A DNA stretch of 64,000 bases. Origin: a virus. The position numbers and the translations under genes are program-made. A model generated the notes under the pieces. The model did not search any database. It was not told the DNA's origin and worked only from the letters and a program-made list of their open reading frames with translations. Numbering within the stretch: position 1 is the stretch's first letter; the number at the start of each line of letters is the position of its first letter. The stretch lies in IMG/VR virus record IMGVR_UViG_3300037189_015965, positions 1-64,000 of that record. One strand, given 5' to 3'. Below, piece after piece: positions 48,255 to 57,574 of this stretch.

Positions 48255-49178
48255 TTACTTGACTACTGACCAAGCCTTTTTGCTTTCTGCCTTTTGTGCT
48301 GCAGTCAATGGAATATAGTCAAGTGCTTCTGCGTCCTTGTCATTTGCATAACCATATTCAAAGAACTTAATTGCCGCTTGAACTGCTTCTTTGTTATCAT
48401 TTTCTTTGTTTAGAACAATGTAACTTGTAGCAACCATTGGCCAAGTTGTTTGGAAAGCCTTAAGACCAGGTGAAACCTTCTTACCATCCTTGCCAATCAT
48501 ATCAGCAACAGTAAGATCATTTTGCTTGGCAAAAGCATATTCTACATAACCAATGGAACCATTTGTCTGGTAAACGTTGTTTGCAACACCGTCATTACCC
48601 TTTGCTCCGATTGCACCGCCAACCCATTCAACAGTTTGACCAGTTCCATACTTCTTCTTCCAATCTTCATTGGCTTCTGTAAGAAACTTTGTAAAATTCC
48701 AAGTTGTGCCACTACCATCAGCACGACGAATCTTGATAATTGGAAGGTCTGGAAGTTTTACACCTGAATTAAGGTCTGCAATTTCCTTGTCATTCCAACG
48801 ACGAATCTTTTCACTATAAATTTTTGCAAGAATGTCTGTTGTTAATGTTAGATGGTCAACATCCTTAAGATTAATAATTGGAACAATACCACCAACGATC
48901 ATTGGGAATTGAACTTGACCTTTCTTTTCAAGGTCTTCTGGCTTTACTGGAATATCTGTAGCACCAAAATTTACTGTCTTTGCTTCAATTTGCTTGATAC
49001 CTGCACCACTACCAATACCTTGATAATTAATGACATTACCAGTGGCCTTCTTATAACCTTCTGCCCACTTCATATAAATTGGTTGTGGGAAAGTAGCACC
49101 TGCACCTGTAACTTCTACTGCAAAAGCAGCAGTACTAATAAGTGTTGCGGCTGCAACAGCAATAAACCTAGTAAGCAT
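48255..49178 (-). CDS. pstS: Periplasmic phosphate-binding protein PstS
   Basis: 307 residues. Signal peptide MLTRFIAVAAATLISTAAFA, then VTGAGATFPQPIYMKWAE, the start of mature PstS. Phosphate ligands are in the expected places: GAGATFP, GIGSGAGIKQI, GATDIPV and RRADGSGTTWNF. PstS captures phosphate in the periplasm for the host PstCAB transporter; no pstC, A or B is present, so it must feed the host complex. Start preceded by AAAAGGAGAG. A Pho box sits at 49222-49238, so expression should follow host phosphate starvation. Known as an auxiliary gene of marine cyanophages; here in a different T4-like lineage. Confidence 0.96.
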   Translation of the reverse strand: MLTRFIAVAAATLISTAAFAVEVTGAGATFPQPIYMKWAEGYKKATGNVINYQGIGSGAGIKQIEAKTVNFGATDIPVKPEDLEKKGQVQFPMIVGGIVPIINLKDVDHLTLTTDILAKIYSEKIRRWNDKEIADLNSGVKLPDLPIIKIRRADGSGTTWNFTKFLTEANEDWKKKYGTGQTVEWVGGAIGAKGNDGVANNVYQTNGSIGYVEYAFAKQNDLTVADMIGKDGKKVSPGLKAFQTTWPMVATSYIVLNKENDNKEAVQAAIKFFEYGYANDKDAEALDYIPLTAAQKAESKKAWSVVK

Positions 49179-49221
49179 ATTTCTCTCCTTTTAGTATGCT
49201 GACCTAATTTATCACACTAAT

Positions 49222-49238
49222 ATGACAGTATTATGACA
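49222..49238 (-). promoter_or_regulatory. Pho box and promoter of pstS
   Basis: Two TGTCAT half-sites on the minus strand (49233-49238 and 49222-49227) exactly 11 nt apart, as PhoB sites require, with GATAAAT about 9 nt downstream as -10 element. The first half-site lies in the 3' end of the MaoC-like gene. Confidence 0.8.
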
Positions 49239-49596
49239 AACTACAAATAATCCAATCACCACTGCAATATTCCATATCACCACTTATTTCCCAACTTATT
49301 TTAGAAATACGAAATTTTAATGGTGTATAGTTAAACGTTATGTTTACTGGTGTATCTGCAATAAGTGGATTACTAAATTTGCAATCCATTTTAACAGTCA
49401 TGCTATCGTTAAATATTAGTGAAAAGTTACCTAATTCTATCGCTATTTTAGACCATTGTGGTAACATGCTTAAAATCAATCCACCTTGCACAATACCACC
49501 TTCAACATGAATTGCGCTGTCATCGCCAGTTAAATTAGCAAAATCTAATACTTGTTGCTTTGTAACAATAATGGGAATGGTATGTGAAAGTGTCAT
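49231..49596 (-). CDS. MaoC-like hotdog-fold protein
   Basis: 121 residues. VTKQQVLDFANLTGDDSAIHVE matches the MaoC / (R)-enoyl-CoA hydratase signature ('F..lsGD.NpiH.d') with catalytic Asp and His. GGIVQGGLILSMLPQ is the following hotdog helix. Length matches single-hotdog hydratases. These enzymes hydrate or dehydrate acyl-CoA or acyl-ACP. With the ketoacyl synthase at 16034 the phage encodes two activities of acyl-chain elongation. Its ATG overlaps the stop of the methyltransferase (ATGA). Confidence 0.8.
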   Translation of the reverse strand: MTLSHTIPIIVTKQQVLDFANLTGDDSAIHVEGGIVQGGLILSMLPQWSKIAIELGNFSLIFNDSMTVKMDCKFSNPLIADTPVNITFNYTPLKFRISKISWEISGDMEYCSGDWIICSLS

Positions 49597-50678
49597 TCAA
49601 ATGTAAACAGATTACTGTCTAAACGTTGTTCAGGTGGATCAATGCGATCTTCTGCCAAATCAATATATTCTGGATTAAGTTCAATTAAAGTAGCATTACG
49701 TCCAAGACGATTGCTTACCAATCCAGTTGTGCCACTGCCGCCAAATGGGTCTAATACCATACCATCTTTTGGGCAACCTGCTAAAATACAAGGTTCAATC
49801 AAATCTGTTGGAAATGTGGCAAAATGTGCACCTTTATAAGGTTTTGTTGTGACAGTCCAAACACTACGCTTTTGTCGCATACCATCATAGATTTTATATT
49901 CTGGTGGACGACCATTTACACCAAACTCTGCTTGACGTTCCGCACTGCCTTTTGCCGCTTTTGTACCAGCAGGTATTACACCTTCTTCTTTAATTGCTTC
50001 ATGGTCAAAGTAATAATTCTTGCTTTTGCTTAACAAAAAGATATATTCATGTGCCTTTGTGCAACGGTCTTTCACACTTTCTGGCATTGGGTTTGGTTTG
50101 TGCCAAATAATGTCTTGACGCAAATACCAACCATCGGCACGTAGAGCAAATGCTAACATCCATGGAATACCAATAAGGTCTTTGCTTTTAAGACCATCTA
50201 ATTTATTATTACGACTTGGGCTGAAACTTGGCAAATCTTGGTCAGTTTTTGCTACACTTTGCTTAACAAATGCAGTTCCACTGCGATAATTGTAATAACT
50301 ATCACCAATGTTTACCCAAAGTGTGCCATCATCTTTAAGAACACGACGAACTTCACGGAATACTTCTACTAATTGTTGAATATATTCTTCTGGTGTTTGT
50401 TCAAGACCAATCTGGTTATCACTTGAGGTTGCGCCACACTTTTCACAAGTTCCACGAAACTTGAATACATTACCACCTTGGTCACGGTCAGCACGTTCAC
50501 CGCCATGTGCGGCAATCTTTTCAACATGATCACAATTAGAATCACCACCACTCCATGTAGCAGTTTTGTAATCACGCAATCCATAATAAGGTGGTGATGT
50601 TACACACATGTTTACACTTTCATCTGCCAATGTTTTCAAAACATCACGGCAATCACCTTGTAATATTTGGACGCCCAT
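49593..50678 (-). CDS. DNA methyltransferase (SPPY type)
   Basis: 361 residues. Catalytic SPPYYG at residues 28-33 and SAM-binding DPFGGSGTTGLVSNRLGR near the C-terminus: the order of beta-class N4-cytosine/N6-adenine methyltransferases. A C-D-H...C-E-K-C zinc-like pair lies at about residues 49-82. SPPY favours N4-cytosine or N6-adenine, not resolvable here. It abuts the second methyltransferase (TAATG) and is weakly paralogous at the N-terminus (ILQGDCRDVLKTL versus ILHGDCREQLKTL). No cognate restriction enzyme adjoins, so protection of phage DNA is the likely role. Confidence 0.92.
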   Translation of the reverse strand: MGVQILQGDCRDVLKTLADESVNMCVTSPPYYGLRDYKTATWSGGDSNCDHVEKIAAHGGERADRDQGGNVFKFRGTCEKCGATSSDNQIGLEQTPEEYIQQLVEVFREVRRVLKDDGTLWVNIGDSYYNYRSGTAFVKQSVAKTDQDLPSFSPSRNNKLDGLKSKDLIGIPWMLAFALRADGWYLRQDIIWHKPNPMPESVKDRCTKAHEYIFLLSKSKNYYFDHEAIKEEGVIPAGTKAAKGSAERQAEFGVNGRPPEYKIYDGMRQKRSVWTVTTKPYKGAHFATFPTDLIEPCILAGCPKDGMVLDPFGGSGTTGLVSNRLGRNATLIELNPEYIDLAEDRIDPPEQRLDSNLFTFE

Positions 50679-51907
50679 TATTCTTCCTCAAATAGATTAT
50701 TGTATGTAGTAATTTTATCTTCAACTTGTGCTACCTTTTTTTCTACCACAGCAATTCGTGCTTTAGCAATTTCAACATATTCTTCACTCATTTCAATACC
50801 AATAAAATTAAAACCTTCTAACACAGCACCACGACCAGTAGAACCACTGCCAGTAAATGGGTCTAGGACTGTTCCACCAGTTGGAGTGATCATTTTGCAC
50901 AAATAACGCATTAAATCAGTAGGTTTTACAGTAGGATGTGTGTTTTTACGTATTGATGCACCACGTTGATATGCATTATCCGCATCCTTTTTACGACCAT
51001 CATTGGTCTTGCCACCTTCAAAATCATCTAAACCATCATTGCGGTCTGTATTATTTGCCTTCGCACAATAAAAAAACTTTTCCCATTCTGTTTCTATGCT
51101 ACCATCATGGATAAAGTTTGCTGGCCAACGACCTAATGGATTATCAACAAGTTCCGCTTTTGCTTCACTATCTGTTGTCCAAATACCACCTCGTGGTGTA
51201 ACCCACTTTTTTGCACCTTCTCCAACTCGTGATGCATCAATATTCAATGCACCGACACCCCATTGCAATACATTATCTGCAATAGTTTTTTCACTTATTG
51301 GCTTACGTGCAACACAAATTGGTTCATGTGATGGTTTAAGTGCTGTCCCCCAACCTTGCCACTTTTTTGCTTCTGGGGTTGCTGGTTCATCATAAATGAT
51401 TCGTTCTGAGGTAGTTTCACTGGCATCATCTTTAATAATACCACCACTACGTGCGCCGCCGCTCCATACTCTACCACCAACAGTTCTTTCAGCACCAGCA
51501 GCATTGTCAATTGCCTTGCTTATATCATGATTCTTTGGAAATCCTGTTCCATAAACCCACATAATCTGGTCACGTATTTCAAAACCAGCCAATCTAATTG
51601 CTGTGACACCTAAATCATAAGTTCTTGAACCAAAGAATGATAACATATGACCGCCTGGTTTAAGAACACGCAAACATTCACGCCATACACTTGGTCCTGG
51701 AACAAAACTGTCCCAACTTTTACCCATAAAACCCTTGCCAGTATGTTCATAGTCATCACCATTTAACCAGTGACGAAGAACTTCTGTCATATCTGGTTCA
51801 ACACTTAAACCATAAGGTGGATCAGTCACAATGCTATCAATGCTATTGTCGGGTAGAGTTTTGAGTTGTTCACGGCAGTCACCGTGCAGTATCTTTACAT
51901 CAGCCAT
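50678..51907 (-). CDS. DNA methyltransferase (DPPY type)
   Basis: 409 residues. TDPPYGL at residues 28-34, DPFTGSGSTGRGAVLEG near residue 353 and THPTVKP before it are the hallmarks of beta-class N6-adenine/N4-cytosine methyltransferases. The middle (about residues 130-300) is a large target-recognition region with GGARSGG and ATPEAKKWQGWG motifs. First gene of a three-gene unit (50678, 49593, 49231). A TTGACT/TATAAA promoter ends 7 nt before its 'ATGGCTG' start. Confidence 0.92.
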   Translation of the reverse strand: MADVKILHGDCREQLKTLPDNSIDSIVTDPPYGLSVEPDMTEVLRHWLNGDDYEHTGKGFMGKSWDSFVPGPSVWRECLRVLKPGGHMLSFFGSRTYDLGVTAIRLAGFEIRDQIMWVYGTGFPKNHDISKAIDNAAGAERTVGGRVWSGGARSGGIIKDDASETTSERIIYDEPATPEAKKWQGWGTALKPSHEPICVARKPISEKTIADNVLQWGVGALNIDASRVGEGAKKWVTPRGGIWTTDSEAKAELVDNPLGRWPANFIHDGSIETEWEKFFYCAKANNTDRNDGLDDFEGGKTNDGRKKDADNAYQRGASIRKNTHPTVKPTDLMRYLCKMITPTGGTVLDPFTGSGSTGRGAVLEGFNFIGIEMSEEYVEIAKARIAVVEKKVAQVEDKITTYNNLFEEE

Positions 51908-51914
51908 AATTTAC

Positions 51915-51941
51915 TTTATACTTTTAATCCAATAAAGTCAA
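51915..51941 (-). promoter_or_regulatory. Sigma70-like promoter for the methyltransferase operon
   Basis: TTGACT (51936-51941), 15-nt spacer, TATAAA (51915-51920), then 7 nt to the ATG at 51907; a leaderless or nearly leaderless mRNA is expected. Confidence 0.62.
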
Positions 51942-51950
51942 GAACTTTCA

Positions 51951-51958
51951 TATAAATA
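51951..51958 (+). promoter_or_regulatory. Perfect T4 late promoter box
   Basis: TATAAATA 19 nt before the start at 51978, followed by AGAGGATTTAGAAG. Divergent from the methyltransferase promoter. Confidence 0.9.
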
Positions 51959-51977
51959 ACTGCAGAGGATTTAGAAG

Positions 51978-52274
51978 ATGCCATCAGCAACCATTATTAC
52001 AGCAAATAATAGCACAAGTGGTCAAACACCTGCTATATCAAGCACAAGAGCAAAAGTTACTGCAAATGCCCACGTTCACTATCAAGTAGGTGCAAATCCA
52101 GTAGCATATGCTGGTAACTGCGATGTAATTCCTGCTGGAACTACAAGATTTATTAATATGGAAGGTCTTAATAATAAACTTGCGTTCATTACTGCAACTG
52201 GCACCGCAGAAGTAACCGTTGTAACAGTAGGTTATGTAGCAAGTAGTGCAATCCCACAAGTACAAAGTACGTAA
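51978..52274 (+). CDS. Small beta-rich virion protein
   Basis: 98 residues, Thr/Ala/Val-rich (ATIITANNSTSGQTPAI; KVTANAHVHYQVGANPVAYAG; CDVIPAGTTRFINMEG). The layout resembles small beta-sandwich proteins encoded beside tail fibres. First gene of the late unit 51978-57574, which ends with the 1647-residue fibre. Exact role unknown. Confidence 0.65.
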   Translation: MPSATIITANNSTSGQTPAISSTRAKVTANAHVHYQVGANPVAYAGNCDVIPAGTTRFINMEGLNNKLAFITATGTAEVTVVTVGYVASSAIPQVQST

Positions 52275-52283
52275 GGAATTATA

Positions 52284-52616
52284 ATGGAAGCCGCAGAACT
52301 AATTCGCAAGTTGATAGACGTTTTATCACAGATAAACCAACCAACAGCGCAACAACCACACGCAGAACTTACACCAGTAGTAGCACCACAAGACCCATTT
52401 CCAGAAGATACACATACAAATAGTGAAACTGGCGGTGTAATGGTGCCACCATTGCAGCAAAAATTAGAACTTTTAAAGAAAGTTGCTGGCGAAGAAAGCA
52501 TTTTTAATCAACCTGGTGACGAGGATGTTGAAGACGAGTTATCAATTATCAAGCGTAATGCAGGAATTCATCCTATCGCAGTGCAAGTTGCAAGTGAAGA
52601 CACTGACCTAGAATAA
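52284..52616 (+). CDS. Hypothetical protein in fibre unit
   Basis: 110 residues, start preceded by AAGGAATTATA. Helical N-terminus (AAELIRKLIDVLSQIN), a Pro/Gln-rich linker (QPTAQQPHAELTPVVAPQ) and an acidic C-terminal part (PGDEDVEDELSIIKRNAGI). Lies between a small virion protein and the giant fibre; a chaperone or scaffold-like role is possible. No family recognised. Confidence 0.6.
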   Translation: MEAAELIRKLIDVLSQINQPTAQQPHAELTPVVAPQDPFPEDTHTNSETGGVMVPPLQQKLELLKKVAGEESIFNQPGDEDVEDELSIIKRNAGIHPIAVQVASEDTDLE

Positions 52617-52630
52617 AAAGGAGTTAGGCG

Positions 52631-55600
52631 GTGACTATAAATCACGTTCAGGAACTATTCACCAGTAGAAATAACAACAGCAATGGTATGACCAGACTTG
52701 GTGAACTTGGGCGTATTTGGTATGATCCAATTACAAATACACTGCGTGTTGGCGATGGTCATACACCTGGTGGTGTTATCATCAGTGGTAATGGCAGTTC
52801 TTTTACATATCCAACAGTTTTAAGTGCATATACTAATGATGTTGGTTATATTACACAAACTACTATGCCACAAAACATTAGTTTCTTTAACAATGATTCG
52901 GCATATATTACAGCAGCAAGTATTCCGCATAATGTTAGCGCATTTTATAATGATGCCGCTTATCTTACTACAAGCACATTACCGCATAATTTAAGTTATT
53001 ATACTAATGATACCAATTATATTACTGCGGCAAGCATACCTGTAAATGTAAGTTATTTTGTAAATGATAGTGGATATCTTACTGCTGGCACACTACCACG
53101 TAATTTAAGTGGTTATAACAATGATGTTGGATTTCTTTATGCCAATGCACAGTTAAGTAACCAAAACCTTTATACTAATAGCAGTGTAGTATTCAGTAAT
53201 CTAACTGTTGGTAATGTTGCTAATCTTGGTAATCTTTATATTAGTGATGAAACTATTGGCGGTTTAGTCAGCAATCGTGATATTACGCTATTACCACTTG
53301 GCACTGGTTTAGTAAGTGTTCCTGGTATTAAAATCCCTGTTGGTAGTATCGTGCAAGGAAGTGCACCTATCACAGTTACAATTGCAAATCTCACACTTAA
53401 CCAAGTATTAGATTATAGCACAAGCAGCAGTGATAACTTGAATATTGGTGATTATGGTATTACTAATGGTATAAGTGGTGCTGGCACTGGTTGGTCAGTT
53501 TATCAAATGACTACAAATCCAGCACCAGCATTACAAGTTGGTGACCATATTACTGGAACTGGTGTTCCATATTTAAGTAATGTTTTGGCTATTGGAACTG
53601 GTGCTAATGCCAATGTTGTTATTACAAACCAAACTCTAAACAACCTATCAATTCCAACAAACGGCACAACAATATTCACAACACGTGATGTTGTAAATGC
53701 TGGCTTTAATATTACCACAGCAGCAAATACTGACGTATCTTTTGTTCCTGGCACTGGTGGTAGCACGGTTACAAGTAGCAGTATATTACCATTTACAGAT
53801 GATGTTTATGATCTTGGTAGTCCTGTAAAGCGTTGGCGTCACGTATGGGTAGGTGCTGGTACAATTTATGTGTTGGATGAAACACTTGGAACTGACCAAA
53901 CTATTGGCGCAAAGGATGGCAATCTTTATATTGGTGGCGGCACTGGTTTAACAGTTGGTAAATTTACACTATATGGCAATACAATTGCTCTTGCAAGTCC
54001 AACAGAAGATTTTAATATTGGCACACAATTTGCCACTGGTAATCTAAACTTAAACCGCCCAGTGCAGGTGCTAAACTCACAAGCAAAACCAGCATTTAGA
54101 GTTGATAGAAATGGTTTAACAACTATTTTAGCACCTATTAGTCTTACAAATACACAAGCAGTGTTTAATATCAATGGTTCTGAATCAGGTTATGCTCAAC
54201 CACGTAATTTTAGTAACACTATGGTTCAGGTTACTGGTCAAGATAATGCCGTAAATCGTATTAGTTTTGATGCGTTTGGTTATGCAAGTGGGCAAAACTC
54301 TTATACTGCACTTGCTGCTCGTGCTGCCCGTGGTTCAGTTGATTCACCATCTACTACACAGGCTGGCGATACTATACTACGTTTAACTGGTCAAGGTTGG
54401 ACAGGCGGTGGTGCATTTGCTGGTAGTATTGTTCGTGTCAATTTAGAAGCCGCAGAAACATTTACAAGTAATTCATCTGTTGGCACACGCATTACATTCC
54501 AAACTACGCCAACTGGTAGCAGCACTATTGGCACCACTGCAAGTTTTTACAGCAATGGTCTGGTTCTTGGAACTAACACTGGCGTTACATTTGCTGATAA
54601 TACTCGCCAAACCACTGCATTTAATTCAACCAGTGCTGTTACAAGTTTAACTGCTGGTGCTGGTATCTATGTTACTGGTTCTACTGGTGCAGTCACTGTT
54701 GATAGCACTGGTATTCTTGGCGTTAATGGCACAGCAAACCAAATCAATGTTACTAATGTTGGTAATGTTGTTACATTAAGTTTACCACAAAACATTGGCA
54801 CAAATAGTAACGTAACATTTGCTAACCTAACTGTAAGCAATCTTACTGTTCTTGGCAATACATATAGTATTCAACCTGCTGTAACAGTAGGCACAGTGCT
54901 TTATCTTGGTAATACTGCTAATACACTATCAGCAATAAGTGGTGGTGGTATTGTTTTAGGTAATGTTGCAAGTGGTATAAGCAAATATATTAAGTATGAC
55001 CAAGCAAGTGATAGTTGGCTTGTAGATGGTGGCACAACTGGTATTACTACTGGTAATTTAAATGCAAGTAATGTAAGTGCAACATTTGGTTATTTCACTG
55101 ACGCTGGTCACTTTGGTGCCGCATATATTGGTTATGATTATCCTAATGCTGATTTACAAATAGACAGTAATATCAATGCTTATAGTCAAGTTGTTCATAC
55201 AAACCATTATAAAGGTGGCAGTGCATCTACTGACTTTGTTGCAGAAAATGATATTGGCACTGATGGTGCAAACTATATCGATATGGGTATAAACAGCAGT
55301 GTTTATAATGATCCAAATTATAACATTGGTGGTGCTAATGATGGTTACCTATACGTAAATGGTGGTAATCTATCACTTGGAACACAAACTGCTAACACAG
55401 CATTGGTATTCCACGTTGGTAATACTACAATTGGCGCAAGAGTTGGTTATGTTACTAATGTTGCTTGGTATATGAGCAATGTAGTTGCAACTGGACTTTA
55501 TGCTAACACCAAGAATCTTACAGAAGATACAAACCAATTCTTTACAACAGCACGTGCTCGCAGTTCTATAAGTGCGGCTGGCAGTATAAATTATAACAGT

Positions 55601-57574
55601 TCTAACGGTGCAGTATGGTATAACCAACCTACACTTATTTCTACATTTACAAACGACAGCAATTATGCAACAGTCACACAACTGCAAGCAAATGTAAATG
55701 CCGCTAATAGTGCTATTAGTGCCGCTAACAGTTATGCTTCAACATCTTGGTATGCTAATGCCGCTTATCAAGAAAATGAAATTGCACTACTTAATGCAAA
55801 TGTTGCCGCAGCAAATGCCGCAATTATTGCCGCTAATAGTTATAATAGCAGTGGTTGGGTCAGTAATGCCGCTACACAAGCAGATTTAATTACTGCACTT
55901 ACTGCTAATATCAATGCCGCTAATAGTGCTATCGCAAGCACAAATGCAAATGTTACTGCGGCTAATAGTGCTATTATAAATGCTAATAATGCTGTAACCA
56001 GTGCATGGCAAGCAAATGCCGCTTTCCAAGAAACTGAAATCAGTGGTTTACGTGCTAATATAAATGCCGCAAATAATAATATTAGTGGTGCAAATGCCGC
56101 TATTATTAATGCAAATATTGCGGTAACTGCGGCTTGGACTGCTAATGCCGCTTACCAAGATAGTCAAATTGTTGCTGTTCAGGCTGGCTTGACTGCCGCT
56201 AATGCCGCAACTGCCACATCACTTAATAATATTATTGTAAATTGGAACGCAAACGCCGCATCACAAGCCAATGATATAAGTGGTCTACGTGCTAATATCA
56301 CAGCGGCAAATAGTGCTATCGTGACTGCCAACAGTGCGGTTACAAGTGCATGGCAAGCAAATACTACTACAATCATCACTACTTGGAATGCTAATGCGGC
56401 TTATCAAGAAGATGAAATTACAGCACTACGTGCAAATGTTGAGGCTGCAAATGCCGCTATCGTTGCCGCAAACAGTTATAATTCTACTGGTTGGGTATCT
56501 AATGCCGCTACACAAGCAAATCTAATCAGTGCGCTACAAGCAAACATTGCGGCGGCAAATAGTGCTATTACTTCTGCTAATTCTTATGCCGCAACTAATT
56601 GGTTGGCAAATGCCGCTTACCAAGAAAATGAAATCAGTGGTCTTCGTGCTAACATCAATGCTGCTAACAGCAGTCTTGGCATACAGATCAACAATGTTAT
56701 CACTGCATGGAACGCTAATGCATCTTACCAAGAAGGTGAAATCAGTAGCATAAATGCAAATCTAATTGCTATGAACAGTGCAATATCTTCAAAATCTGTT
56801 TATAGTAATGCCAATGTTGCCGCTTATATGCCAGTTTATGGTGGTAATATAAGTGCTGGTAATATTGCTATTGTTGCAAATAGTCGTGTAACGTTAAGTG
56901 CAGGCACTACAAGCACTGCACCACTTACATTCCAAACTGGTGTTCTACAATCAAATAGCAACATTACTAATGGTGATACAGAATACGATGGACAAGTTCT
57001 TTACTTTACACCACAAGATAGTCAACGTGGTCTATTACCAGCAACTCAAACATTTATTCCAAATGCTAACGTTAGTATTACAAATCGTACAAGTTTACAA
57101 CCTATGTTTGGTTTAGGTAATGGTGTTGTAGTAAGTAGTAGCACTCGTTATATCTACCGCATTATGGCTGTTGTTTACAAGAGTAGCAGTGCATCAAGTG
57201 CAGCAGTAACTTATGCTATGGGTGGTAGTTTCAACGGTCAAAGCAATGCTGTTCTACAACATCATACATATGTTGTAAATCCTGCTTGCGGTTCAAGCCA
57301 ACAAGCACTAAACGCAGCTTACCAGATGAGCAATTACTTGACTGCTAACTTTACAAATCCTGTAACTATTACACCAACAAGTGGATTATCATCACAATAT
57401 TATAACTTGATTATAGATGGTGACATAGATGTTACAACAGGTGGTTATATCAATCCACTTATCGGATTTACTAACACACCTGGTAGCAGTTCAATATTAC
57501 AATCTGGTGCATTTATGCAGATTTGGCCAGTTGGTAGTATTACTGGTAATACAAGCGTAGGAACTTGGGCTTAA
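52631..57574 (+). CDS. Giant tail fibre protein (1647 residues)
   Basis: Largest gene of the window; GTG start after AAGGAGTTAGGCG. The N-terminus has GELGRIWYDPITNTLRVGDG, a head module common in marine T4-like fibres, then five 'FxNDxxYIT..S.P.N.S' repeats (residues about 60-170). A VAENDIGTDGANYIDMGIN module near residue 870 is shared with 892 and 17285. Residues about 1015-1395 are helical repeats (NAAYQENEI, NANVAAANAAI, ANSYNSSGW), a probable trimeric coiled coil. The C-terminal 200 residues (TSRYIYRIMAVVYKSSSASS; SSQYYNLIIDGDIDVTTGG) are a non-repetitive beta domain, the likely tip. Converges with the phosphoesterase gene, sharing TTAA. Confidence 0.87.
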   Translation: MTINHVQELFTSRNNNSNGMTRLGELGRIWYDPITNTLRVGDGHTPGGVIISGNGSSFTYPTVLSAYTNDVGYITQTTMPQNISFFNNDSAYITAASIPHNVSAFYNDAAYLTTSTLPHNLSYYTNDTNYITAASIPVNVSYFVNDSGYLTAGTLPRNLSGYNNDVGFLYANAQLSNQNLYTNSSVVFSNLTVGNVANLGNLYISDETIGGLVSNRDITLLPLGTGLVSVPGIKIPVGSIVQGSAPITVTIANLTLNQVLDYSTSSSDNLNIGDYGITNGISGAGTGWSVYQMTTNPAPALQVGDHITGTGVPYLSNVLAIGTGANANVVITNQTLNNLSIPTNGTTIFTTRDVVNAGFNITTAANTDVSFVPGTGGSTVTSSSILPFTDDVYDLGSPVKRWRHVWVGAGTIYVLDETLGTDQTIGAKDGNLYIGGGTGLTVGKFTLYGNTIALASPTEDFNIGTQFATGNLNLNRPVQVLNSQAKPAFRVDRNGLTTILAPISLTNTQAVFNINGSESGYAQPRNFSNTMVQVTGQDNAVNRISFDAFGYASGQNSYTALAARAARGSVDSPSTTQAGDTILRLTGQGWTGGGAFAGSIVRVNLEAAETFTSNSSVGTRITFQTTPTGSSTIGTTASFYSNGLVLGTNTGVTFADNTRQTTAFNSTSAVTSLTAGAGIYVTGSTGAVTVDSTGILGVNGTANQINVTNVGNVVTLSLPQNIGTNSNVTFANLTVSNLTVLGNTYSIQPAVTVGTVLYLGNTANTLSAISGGGIVLGNVASGISKYIKYDQASDSWLVDGGTTGITTGNLNASNVSATFGYFTDAGHFGAAYIGYDYPNADLQIDSNINAYSQVVHTNHYKGGSASTDFVAENDIGTDGANYIDMGINSSVYNDPNYNIGGANDGYLYVNGGNLSLGTQTANTALVFHVGNTTIGARVGYVTNVAWYMSNVVATGLYANTKNLTEDTNQFFTTARARSSISAAGSINYNSSNGAVWYNQPTLISTFTNDSNYATVTQLQANVNAANSAISAANSYASTSWYANAAYQENEIALLNANVAAANAAIIAANSYNSSGWVSNAATQADLITALTANINAANSAIASTNANVTAANSAIINANNAVTSAWQANAAFQETEISGLRANINAANNNISGANAAIINANIAVTAAWTANAAYQDSQIVAVQAGLTAANAATATSLNNIIVNWNANAASQANDISGLRANITAANSAIVTANSAVTSAWQANTTTIITTWNANAAYQEDEITALRANVEAANAAIVAANSYNSTGWVSNAATQANLISALQANIAAANSAITSANSYAATNWLANAAYQENEISGLRANINAANSSLGIQINNVITAWNANASYQEGEISSINANLIAMNSAISSKSVYSNANVAAYMPVYGGNISAGNIAIVANSRVTLSAGTTSTAPLTFQTGVLQSNSNITNGDTEYDGQVLYFTPQDSQRGLLPATQTFIPNANVSITNRTSLQPMFGLGNGVVVSSSTRYIYRIMAVVYKSSSASSAAVTYAMGGSFNGQSNAVLQHHTYVVNPACGSSQQALNAAYQMSNYLTANFTNPVTITPTSGLSSQYYNLIIDGDIDVTTGGYINPLIGFTNTPGSSSILQSGAFMQIWPVGSITGNTSVGTWA
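55670..56790 (+). repeat. Coiled-coil repeats inside the giant fibre gene
   Basis: About ten diverged units encoding variants of SNAATQADLI, LRANINAANSAI and NAAYQENEI, of the same family as the repeats in the fibre at 892. Confidence 0.75.
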
